Positions 54,752-62,159 of a stretch of 64,000 nt of DNA are shown here, one piece after another. This DNA comes from a bacterium OM1 bin76. Its GTDB lineage: Bacteria; Actinomycetota; Acidimicrobiia; Spongiisociales; ZC4RG35. Location of the stretch: NCBI GenBank assembly GCA_002238785.1, contig MPNA01000018.1, positions 1 through 64,000 on the forward strand. The letters are read 5' to 3'. The translations under genes and the position numbers were made by a program. Positions within the stretch are counted from its first letter, which is position 1; every line of letters begins with the position of its first letter. Below the pieces are notes generated by a model. That model made no database searches. It was not told where the DNA came from and worked only from the letters and a program-made list of their open reading frames with translations.

Positions 54752-55776
54752 GGCTGCGCCATGGCGGGATCCCGTTCTGCCAGCATCGCATCCCCGAAAG
54801 AGAGGAACCGATACCCCCTGGCCAGGGCAATCCGGTACGCTTCCCGCCACCTCTCACCCATGAAGGCCCAGACCAGCGCCACCAAACTGGATCGAGGAGC
54901 ATGGAAGTTGGTGATCAGCAGGTCCACCACTCGGAACCGGCATCCCGGGGTCAGGTAGAGATCCGTGTCCCCCTCTTGAGCGGTAACCAGGCGGTCGGAA
55001 GCGGCTGCAGTCTCCAAGGTCCTAACCACCGTGGTGCCCACCGCCACCACCCGGCCTCCCCTCTCCCGGCATTCTCTCACTGCCTCCTCCGCTTCTTCGG
55101 GGATCCGGAACCGCTCCACCCCCATGGGGTGCTCCTCCAGTCGCTCCACGCCTATCGGGCGGAAGGTCGCCCAACCCACCTCCAAGTCGATCTCGGTGGT
55201 CCGCACTCCCCTCCGCCGCAGGCCATCCAGCACCACGGGAGTGAAATGCAGACCGGCCGTGGGAGCGGCGGCGGATCCCAACCGCGATGCGAAGACAGTC
55301 TGATACCGCTCGGCGTCCTGTAGGGAGCGGTTGATGTAGGGGGGCAACGGCACTTGCCCGGTCTTCTCCACCAATTCCTCCACATCGCCGGGGCCGCGCA
55401 ACACCAACTCGGCCACTCCGTCGACGGGACTCGAAACCAACTCCCCCTGCAGGGGACCGAATTCCACAACCACTCCGGCTCGAAGCCGCCGAGCGGGACG
55501 GACCAATGCCTCCCATCGGTCAGGAGACAGGCGGCGGGCCAGCAACGCCTCCACTCTTCCCCCGGTCAGCGACTTGCGGCCCACCAACCTGGCGGCCCGC
55601 ACCCTGGTCCGGTTCAGAACCAGCAGGTCATCGGCCCGCAGAAGATCGGGGAGATCCGAGAACTTGTGATCCGTGAAACTGCGGGTGTCGAGCAACCGGG
55701 AGGCGTGGCGGGGTTCGATCGGAGATTGCGCCACCGACTCCGAAGGCAGGGAGTAATCCAATTCGGCGGTGAGCAT
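54748..55776 (-). CDS. queA: S-adenosylmethionine:tRNA ribosyltransferase-isomerase
   Basis: A 342-residue QueA, adding the cyclopentene precursor from SAM to preQ1-tRNA. LLVLNRTRVRAARLVG, SAAAPTAGLHFTP and LLITNFHAPRSSLVALVWAF are clear family segments. It precedes tgt with a 4-base overlap, together forming a queuosine pair between the ruv and sec blocks. Confidence 0.94.
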   Translation of the reverse strand: MLTAELDYSLPSESVAQSPIEPRHASRLLDTRSFTDHKFSDLPDLLRADDLLVLNRTRVRAARLVGRKSLTGGRVEALLARRLSPDRWEALVRPARRLRAGVVVEFGPLQGELVSSPVDGVAELVLRGPGDVEELVEKTGQVPLPPYINRSLQDAERYQTVFASRLGSAAAPTAGLHFTPVVLDGLRRRGVRTTEIDLEVGWATFRPIGVERLEEHPMGVERFRIPEEAEEAVRECRERGGRVVAVGTTVVRTLETAAASDRLVTAQEGDTDLYLTPGCRFRVVDLLITNFHAPRSSLVALVWAFMGERWREAYRIALARGYRFLSFGDAMLAERDPAMAQP

Positions 55777-55791
55777 TGTCGCAAACCGATT

Positions 55792-56814
55792 TCAGACCAA
55801 ACGCAGTTGGGGGTCAGCGGGGGGAGCCAGCCCCAGATGCAGGTAGGTGCCTTCGGTTGCCATACGTCCCCGCGGGGTCCTCTGCAACAACCCCGCCTGC
55901 AACAGGAAAGGCTCATAGGCCTCTTCCACCGTCTCCGGCTCTTCTCCGACCACGATTGCCAGGGTGCTCAAACCCACCGGACCACCTCCGAATTTGCGCA
56001 CCACCGACTCCAGGATCGCCCTGTCCACCTTGTCCAGGCCCAACTCATCGACCTCCAGGAGGGAGAGGGCCTGGTTGGCCACCCTTGCAGTCACCTTCCC
56101 GTCGGCGCGGGCAATCGCATAGTCGCGAACCCTGGCCAGCAGTCGATTAGCAACCCGGGCGGTGCCCCGACTGCGAGTGGCGATCGTCTCCGCCCCCGTT
56201 GCAGTGATCCCAACTCCCAGGATTCCCGCCGATCTGATCACAATCTCCAATAGTTCCTCGGATGTGTAGTAGTCGAACCGTTCGATGATCTGGAAGCGAT
56301 CCCGCAGCGGTGAAGAGATCATTCCCAATCGGGTGGTTGCGCCAACCAAGGTGAAGGGCTCGAGGTTGAGCCGATAGGTGGTGGCCCCCACCCCCTTTCC
56401 TACCACGATGTCCAGTTGGTAGTCCTCCATCGCCGGGTAGAGCACCTCCTCCACCATCCGTGACAGCCGATGCAATTCGTCCACAAAGAAGACCTCCCCT
56501 TTCTCCAGGCCCGAGAGGATGGAGGCAAGGTCTCCCGGCCGGTCCAGAGCAGGGCCCGAGGTTCTTCGCATCCGGACCCCCAACTCGTTGGCGATCACTC
56601 CCGCCATGGAAGTCTTCCCCAATCCCGGAGGGCCTGAGAACAACACATGTCCCATGGGTGAACCCATCTTGGCAGCCGCCTCAATGGAGATGCGCAGCCG
56701 TTCCTGCAAAAGGGGCTGACCTATGAACTCTCCCAGAACCTGGGGTCGCAACGATGTTTCCAGTTCGTTCTCGCCCCGGGCAGGCTCCTGGGCTACGACT
56801 CGCTCTTCTCTCAT
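55792..56814 (-). CDS. ruvB: Holliday junction branch migration DNA helicase RuvB
   Basis: A 340-residue AAA+ motor. SLRPQVLGEFIGQ opens the core, Walker A is FSGPPGLGKTSMA, Walker B VFFVDELHRLSR, and the arginine-finger region is GATTRLGMISSPLRDRF. The C-terminal winged helix ends in GRMATEGTYLHLGL. It overlaps ruvA by 4 bases. Confidence 0.96.
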   Translation of the reverse strand: MREERVVAQEPARGENELETSLRPQVLGEFIGQPLLQERLRISIEAAAKMGSPMGHVLFSGPPGLGKTSMAGVIANELGVRMRRTSGPALDRPGDLASILSGLEKGEVFFVDELHRLSRMVEEVLYPAMEDYQLDIVVGKGVGATTYRLNLEPFTLVGATTRLGMISSPLRDRFQIIERFDYYTSEELLEIVIRSAGILGVGITATGAETIATRSRGTARVANRLLARVRDYAIARADGKVTARVANQALSLLEVDELGLDKVDRAILESVVRKFGGGPVGLSTLAIVVGEEPETVEEAYEPFLLQAGLLQRTPRGRMATEGTYLHLGLAPPADPQLRLV

Positions 56815-57380
56815 TGCGCCAACTCCCGAAGGGCCGCCCGCAATTGGTCCTCGAAAGAGGAGCGCGGATCAGCCGCCGCCACGGCAGGCCGGATCTCATT
56901 GCTGCGATACCCCAACGCTGCCAGGGCCTCCCACAATTGGGAGGACCGGGAAGCCCCTCTGACAACGTTGGCTTCCGACGCTTCCAACTTGCCCTTGAGG
57001 TCCAGTATCAGTCGTTGGGCAGTCTTCTTCCCGACCCCGCTCACCCGGGTGAAGGTGGTCACGTCTTCGGAGCGGACCGCCTCCCGCACCGTCTCCGACC
57101 CCAGCGTCGAGAGAATCGCCAGGCCCACTTTGGGGCCCACCCCCTGGGCGGAAATCAACAGCCGGAAAAGATCCCGCTCGTCGCTGGTGGGAAACCCGTA
57201 CAGCCGCATCCCCTCGCTCCACACCTGCATATGAGTGCTGATCACTACCTCCCCCTGGCCGGTGGACAGGTTCTCCACTACCGAAGGCGCCATGGCAACC
57301 TCGTAACCCACTCCTCCCACATCGATGATGACCCCTTCCGGCTTCCTTTCGGTCAGCGTCCCCCTCAATGAGCCTATCAC
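56811..57380 (-). CDS. ruvA: Holliday junction branch migration protein RuvA
   Basis: A 189-residue junction-binding protein. N-terminal OB fold (MIGSLRGTLTERKPEGVIID), two HhH motifs (LISAQGVGPKVGLAIL and FTRVSGVGKKTAQRLILDLK) and a C-terminal RuvB-binding domain are seen. It lies between ruvC and ruvB, overlapping both by 4 bases. Confidence 0.95.
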   Translation of the reverse strand: MIGSLRGTLTERKPEGVIIDVGGVGYEVAMAPSVVENLSTGQGEVVISTHMQVWSEGMRLYGFPTSDERDLFRLLISAQGVGPKVGLAILSTLGSETVREAVRSEDVTTFTRVSGVGKKTAQRLILDLKGKLEASEANVVRGASRSSQLWEALAALGYRSNEIRPAVAAADPRSSFEDQLRAALRELAQ

Positions 57381-57859
57381 GGCACCAGTTCCAAGTGCAG
57401 GTGACGAAGGTGACAGATTGCTACCGCCACCGCATCGAAGGCGTCATACGGCAAACCGTCCTCGGAGAGGTTGAGGGTCTTTCGGAGGGTTCGCTGCACG
57501 GCCTCCTTGGTGGCCGCTCCATCACCGGTCACGATCTTCTTGACGGTGCTGGGACTGTATTCCGACACCGATATCCCCGCCTTCGCGGCGGTGAGCATCA
57601 CCACCCCGGTGGCTCTCTCCACCGCCGACGCCGCCGACCGGTTCCCCTTGATGTAGACCTTCTCCAAGGACATGGCGACCGGACCGTAGCGTTTTATGAC
57701 ATCAGACAGGTCGCCGGACAACTCTTGCAGACGTTTTTCGATGGCCCACTTCACAGGTGTCCTGATAATCCCCAGGGCAATCACCTTATGAGGGTTCCCT
57801 CGGCTGACCACCGCATAACCGGTGCGGGCCAATCCAGGATCTACTCCCAATACCAACAC
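57377..57859 (-). CDS. ruvC: Crossover junction endodeoxyribonuclease RuvC
   Basis: A 160-residue resolvase of the RNase H fold. Metal ligands are Asp in GVDPGLARTGYAV, Glu in LEKVYIKGN, and Asp in PYDAFDAVAVAICH. The order ruvC-ruvA-ruvB with 4-base overlaps points to one transcript. The 69-base gap from yebC shows no clear terminator. Confidence 0.95.
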   Translation of the reverse strand: MLVLGVDPGLARTGYAVVSRGNPHKVIALGIIRTPVKWAIEKRLQELSGDLSDVIKRYGPVAMSLEKVYIKGNRSAASAVERATGVVMLTAAKAGISVSEYSPSTVKKIVTGDGAATKEAVQRTLRKTLNLSEDGLPYDAFDAVAVAICHLRHLHLELVP

Positions 57860-57928
57860 CTATAGGAAGTGTAAGGAAAGCAAGCGGCCTATTCCAGCCT
57901 TTCCCATCCCGACCCCTCCATCCCTATC

Positions 57929-58672
57929 TCACTGATTGGCCAGAGCTTCCAGCAGATCGTCACTGATCTCGAAGTTGGAGTATACGCTTTGGACATCATC
58001 AAGATCTTCCAACGCGTCCACCAGCCGCAACACCCTCGGAGCGGTACGTCGATCAACCGGAACCTCCGTCATGGGCAACTGCGTCACCTCTGCCGATTCG
58101 ACCGGGAGACCTGAATCCCGCAAAGCGTCCCGAACGCTTGCCATCTCCCCTGGAGCGGTGATCACTTCCCATGAATCCCCGGTCTCCCTGATGTCCTCCG
58201 CACCTGCTTCAAGGGCGGTCAGCAACACCTCGTCCTCTTCTCCGGCGGCGGCGATGATTCCCTTGGGCTGAAACAGGTACCCGACCGACCCCGGCTCTCC
58301 CAAACTCCCACCGTTGCGGGTGAAGACCGCCCGGACATCCGAAGCGGCCCGCCGACGATTGTCCGTGAGCACCTGGACATAGACCGCCACGCCCCCGGGC
58401 GCGTACCCCTCATACCACAACTCGTCGTAGGCCACCCCGCCCGTCTCACCGGTGCCTCGCTTGATGGCCCGGGCGATGTTGTCGTTAGGCATAGAAGCCG
58501 CCTTGGCCTTGGCCACCGCCGCCGCCAGCGAGTAGTTGGCAGCCGGGTCTCCCCCACCCTTACGGGCTTCCGATTCGATGGCCTTGGCCAGTTTGGCAAA
58601 GAGTTTCCCGCGAGCCGCATCCTGGCGGCCCTTTCGGTGTTTGATATTGGCCCATTTTGAATGCCCGGCCAT
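57929..58672 (-). CDS. yebC: YebC/PmpR family protein
   Basis: A 247-residue protein of the YebC/TACO1 family. MAGHSKWANIKHRKGRQD is the diagnostic start, and MPNDNIARAIKRGTGE and YEGYAPGGVAVYVQVLTDN follow. The family was named as transcription regulator, and recent work links it to relief of ribosome stalling. It lies upstream of ruvC and 6 bases after pdxT, as in Mycobacterium (recalled). Confidence 0.94.
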   Translation of the reverse strand: MAGHSKWANIKHRKGRQDAARGKLFAKLAKAIESEARKGGGDPAANYSLAAAVAKAKAASMPNDNIARAIKRGTGETGGVAYDELWYEGYAPGGVAVYVQVLTDNRRRAASDVRAVFTRNGGSLGEPGSVGYLFQPKGIIAAAGEEDEVLLTALEAGAEDIRETGDSWEVITAPGEMASVRDALRDSGLPVESAEVTQLPMTEVPVDRRTAPRVLRLVDALEDLDDVQSVYSNFEISDDLLEALANQ

Positions 58673-58678
58673 GTCCGC

Positions 58679-59260
58679 CTATCCCTCCCCGCCCTGCAGC
58701 CACAGTCGATGAATCCGGGAGTCCCCGGTCAACTCCGGATGAAAAGAGGCGGCCATCACGGTCCCCGAGCGGACCATCACGGGGTGTTTTCCCACCCGAG
58801 CCAGCACTTCGACATCCGCTCCCACCTTTTCAACCCATGGAGCCCGGATGAACACTCCCCTGAAGGGCTGTTCCAATCCCTTCACTTCCAAATCCATCTC
58901 GAAAGACTCGTTCTGTCGACCGAAGGCATTGCGGCGCACCAGAATGTCCAACACTCCCAGAAGCGGTTGGTCTCCCTCCACGACAGAACCGGCCACCAGG
59001 ATCATCCCGGCACAGGTGGCCAAGGTTGGCAGGCCGGCCAGCAGGGCGGCCCGGAGGGGACCCAGGACACCGAACCTCTCGGCCAAACGTCCGATGGTGG
59101 TTGACTCCCCTCCCGGGATAACCAGACCGCCAATTCCTTCCAGGTCTTCGGGGAGGCGCACCAGACAGGTGGGCACTCCCAACCGTTCCAAGGCCCACAG
59201 GTGCTCCCTTACATCTCCTTGAAGGGCCAGCACCCCCACGGTGGGCAGCATGGTCACCAA
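58679..59260 (-). CDS. pdxT: Pyridoxal 5'-phosphate synthase glutaminase subunit PdxT
   Basis: A 193-residue class I glutamine amidotransferase. The nucleophile Cys is in [11 protein letters not shown], the oxyanion motif is [10 protein letters not shown], and the His-Glu pair lies in [10 protein letters not shown]. It supplies ammonia to PdxS. Its ATG lies inside the last codons of pdxS (7-base overlap). Confidence 0.95.
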   Translation of the reverse strand: MVTMLPTVGVLALQGDVREHLWALERLGVPTCLVRLPEDLEGIGGLVIPGGESTTIGRLAERFGVLGPLRAALLAGLPTLATCAGMILVAGSVVEGDQPLLGVLDILVRRNAFGRQNESFEMDLEVKGLEQPFRGVFIRAPWVEKVGADVEVLARVGKHPVMVRSGTVMAASFHPELTGDSRIHRLWLQGGEG

Positions 59261-60162
59261 CCTCGGGAGGCTAAACGCTCCGCTGGTTTCAGGGTTTCTA
59301 TCTCGATGCCCTTCATGGGGGCGCCCAGGCCGCGCGAAGCCTCAGCCACCCTCTCAGGCCGGTCCCAGAATGTGGTCGCCTCCACGATGGCGGCCGCATA
59401 GGCGGCCCTGGCGGCCTCGTCGGGGATGGTGAATATCCCGCTGCCCACGAAGACTCCATCGCAGCCCAGGGCCATCATCAAGGCTGCGTCGGCGGGGGTG
59501 GCGAGTCCTCCGGCCGCGAAGTTCACCACCGGGAAACGTCCCAACTCCGCCACTTCCCGGACCAACTCGACAGTAACTCGCATCTGTTGGGCCTGCAACT
59601 CCATCTCCTGGTCGGACATTTCGGCCAACCCCTTTATCTGGTTGTTGATCGCCCGCATATGCCGCACTGCCTCCACCACATTCCCGGTACCGGCTTCACC
59701 CTTGGTACGAATCATGGCCGCCCCTTCGGCGAGTCTCCGCAGTCCTTCCCCGAGGTCCCGGGCGCCGCACACGAAGGGAGTCGTGAAGGGCCACTTGTCG
59801 ACATGGTGCTCTTCATCGGCGGGTGTGAGTACCTCTGACTCATCTATGTAGTCCACCCCCAGGGTCTCCAAAACTCTGGCTTCCAGGAAGTGTCCGATCC
59901 GGCACTTTGCCATCACGGGGATGGACACGGCGTCCATTATTTCGGTGACCTTGCCGGGATTGGCCATCCGCGCCACCCCCCCATCCTTGCGGATGTCTGA
60001 AGGCACCCTTTCCAGGGCCATCACCGCCACCGCACCCGCCTTTTCGGCGGTCTGCGCCTGCTCGACGTCGACCACATCCATGATCACACCACCCTTGAGC
60101 ATGTCGGCCAGTCCCCGCTTAACCAACTCCGTTCCGGTCTTCATACCATTGCTCTGCTCCAT
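59254..60162 (-). CDS. pdxS: Pyridoxal 5'-phosphate synthase lyase subunit PdxS
   Basis: A 302-residue barrel enzyme making PLP from ribose-5-phosphate, glyceraldehyde-3-phosphate and ammonia. The two catalytic Lys are in [10 protein letters not shown] and [15 protein letters not shown] 60162 ([17 protein letters not shown]) is preferred; GTG 60201 would add 13 residues and ATG 60144 would remove 6. It is the first gene of the pdxS-pdxT-yebC-ruv run. Confidence 0.95.
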   Translation of the reverse strand: MEQSNGMKTGTELVKRGLADMLKGGVIMDVVDVEQAQTAEKAGAVAVMALERVPSDIRKDGGVARMANPGKVTEIMDAVSIPVMAKCRIGHFLEARVLETLGVDYIDESEVLTPADEEHHVDKWPFTTPFVCGARDLGEGLRRLAEGAAMIRTKGEAGTGNVVEAVRHMRAINNQIKGLAEMSDQEMELQAQQMRVTVELVREVAELGRFPVVNFAAGGLATPADAALMMALGCDGVFVGSGIFTIPDEAARAAYAAAIVEATTFWDRPERVAEASRGLGAPMKGIEIETLKPAERLASRGW

Positions 60163-60579
60163 CCGACTTATCGTACCAACCTCACCAGGGCTCCTGTCCA
60201 CAATATGCAGGTCTGAGAGACCAGGTCGACCTGCCTCGATCCCCCGATGACCTCACCTGGGTAGTGCCGGGACAGGTGTCGACCCAGCACTGCAATCACA
60301 TCCTCATGCCGATTCACCACTCGAAACCCAGGTCGCGAAAAATTGATCCTATGTCGCGAATGTCGAGGTGCGGTGGGACTATCTCTTCGGGTGCCCTCCC
60401 TGACCCGAAAAAGCGGTGGACGGACCACTCAAGTGGCAAGAGCAAGGCTCCTATCAGGTCACAGCCGCCCTGTCGGGAGAGCACCGCCCCCAGGCCGAAA
60501 AGCAGGCCGACAAATCAAACCAAAGGCACAAACAAGGCCAGGTTAGGTTAGAGTCAGACCCGCCCCGGCCTAGGGGCAC
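60163..60579. other. Non-coding stretch upstream of pdxS
   Basis: I find no gene in these 417 bases, which must hold the pdxS promoter. Small palindromes occur, such as CCACTcAAGTGG near 60428, but no clear -35/-10 pair. The right end merges into the transposase remnants and may be debris of mobile DNA. Confidence 0.4.
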
Positions 60580-60780
60580 CTATAAGTATGAGTGGATTAG
60601 GTTGTTGATTCCTTCGAGGGGTCCGTTGGATTGACGGCTGTGGTGCCAGGCGAGGATCTCGTCTGACCAGTTCAGGATGGTGTCCACGATGCTGTGTTAC
60701 TCGGGGATCTGACCGGTCTGATAGAGGTCGGCGAACCGTTCCAACGCTTCGAGGTGACCCTCCCTCACATTCGATGGATT
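60580..60780 (-). pseudogene. ISL3-family transposase remnant (C-terminal part)
   Basis: Minus-strand translation gives HLEALERFADLYQTGQIPE, a TAA at 60699-60697, then HSIVDTILNWSDEILAWHHS and NGPLEGINNLIHSYL before TAG at 60580. This is the C-terminal part of an ISL3-type transposase, with the W-x-N-G-x-x-E-G-x-N region. The TAA replaces what should be a Tyr (PEYHSIVDTI), and most of the upstream gene is missing. A short sequence at about 60967-60990 (ggctctctgaaatcatagag) could be the outer end of the old element. Confidence 0.75.
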
Positions 60781-61176
60781 CCCGACTCCCCGCTCATTTC
60801 CGAAGCACCATCAAACCTCCCTCCCCAGATTGAGCATGACAGAGCCGTCTTCCGGCCCCAACACATTAGAACTCACACAAAAATACTCTAAGACCCACAC
60901 ACAACAATGCACTAAATCACACAAAAAGGCATCGCAAACCCCGTAAATCATAGAACTACAAAGGTAGGCTCTCTGAAATCATAGAGAAAGAACTGAACCG
61001 CCCCCAGGTTCATCGGAGAGTGTCAGGTGTGAGTAGCTCCGCGGCTGTTGGTGGTGGTCAGGCGATGTCTCGTCCGGTTTGGGCTTTAGCCCCGTATAAA
61101 CACTCCGCAAGGCGTTCGGTATACAAGATGGAGAAGAACGAGACAGAACCTGTCGGCCGAGGGCGCCGGGGACCCC
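60781..61176. other. A/T-richer debris region between transposase remnants
   Basis: These 396 bases contain no clear gene. From about 60845 to 60990 the sequence is markedly A/T-rich compared with the rest, with a repeated aaatcatag (60946 and 60976). An Arg-rich open frame on the minus strand (60979-61350) is judged spurious. Confidence 0.4.
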
Positions 61177-61482
61177 GTGCGTACCAAGCAAGTCGCCAAC
61201 ACGGCTGTCCAGCAGGTTGATGTGGCTACGGATCGTCCCGTGCGCACGTCCTCGAGTGGTGGCAACAAGGTTGCGGACGATGATCCGCCTCCGCCTCCGG
61301 CGCCGACTGGTCGCTGGGAAACCTACGAAGTCCGGGGGGCATACCAGCACCTGGTGAAGGCAGCTGTCGAAGGTCTGAGGATCACTGGGTACACCGAGCC
61401 TGAGCCGATTATGGAGCTGGTTTCGGAAGCACGCACCGTAATAGAGGTGGTGCCTGTGTACGAAACCAGGATCCGTTTGTAA
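61177..61482 (+). CDS. Uncertain hypothetical protein beside an IS630 remnant
   Basis: A possible 101-residue protein from GTG 61177. It has a polyPro segment (DDDPPPPPAPTGRWETY) and then an alternating hydrophobic region (GAYQHLVKAAVEGLRITGY, TVIEVVPVYETRIRL). It matches nothing I know. Codon bias is mildly coding-like, but the gene touches the transposase remnant at its end and may be truncated or not a gene at all. Confidence 0.3.
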   Translation: MRTKQVANTAVQQVDVATDRPVRTSSSGGNKVADDDPPPPPAPTGRWETYEVRGAYQHLVKAAVEGLRITGYTEPEPIMELVSEARTVIEVVPVYETRIRL

Positions 61483-61483
61483 T

Positions 61484-62105
61484 CATGGGTCATCGTTCCC
61501 ACCCGTCCCGGTTTGAGCGGCAACGACCGCTGGGAACCTTCCAACGCCTGACTCCTGGGACTTCTTGTCCACACAAAGAACCACCGCCCGCTCGGGCGGG
61601 TCCATGTACAAACCCACCACATCCACCAACTTCTCCTCAAACCGGGGATCGTTAGATCAGCTTGAACGTCTTTGGTTCTCCAAGGTTGCAACCCTCGAGC
61701 CTTCCAGATACGAGCAACGGTGTCCTTGCCTACCCCGTGCCGGGCGGCCATCGTCGGGGTCGACCAATGCGTAGACCCGTCCGAAGGTCGGGTCCGCAAC
61801 GTATCCGAAACGATCTGTTCCACAACCTCGTCCCCAATGACCGGGGGACGGCCCCTACCCGGACGGACCACCCCCACCCCTTCCACACCGTCCCCGGAGA
61901 ACCGTTTCCGCCAGGCCCGAACCGTGTTGGACGACACCCCACTTCCCGGGCAGTGGCCTCGTTGGCCGCACCGTCAGCAGCAAACAACAGGGCCTTGGCC
62001 TGCCGTACCTTCCGATACCGCAAACGATTCCGACCTCGCTATCCGTTCCAACGCAGCAGCCTGCTCAACCGACATCTCGAACGGGGGCGCAACAATCACA
62101 GGCAT
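61484..62105 (-). pseudogene. Decayed IS630-family transposase
   Basis: Fragments of an IS630 transposase appear in successive frames on the minus strand. They are MPVIVAPPFEMSVEQAAALE from ATG 62105, then RYRKVRQAKALLFAADGAAN, then SSNTVRAWRKRFSGDG and ARHGVGKDTVARIWKARGLQ, then [19 protein letters not shown] with VDKKSQ, and [17 protein letters not shown]. At least four frameshifts are needed to join them (near 62024, 61943, 61645 and 61565), and the usual VDEKSQ active-site segment has Glu changed to Lys. The end of the transposase is missing. It cannot be functional. Confidence 0.82.
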
Positions 62106-62159
62106 ACCCCAACCCTAACCCACCAAAACACAAACACGACGGACCACTAGGAGGTTCCC

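Noticed and set aside
60979-61350. Arg-rich minus-strand open frame
   Set aside because: Composition (runs of Arg, no domain) and overlap with the plus-strand frame suggest chance.
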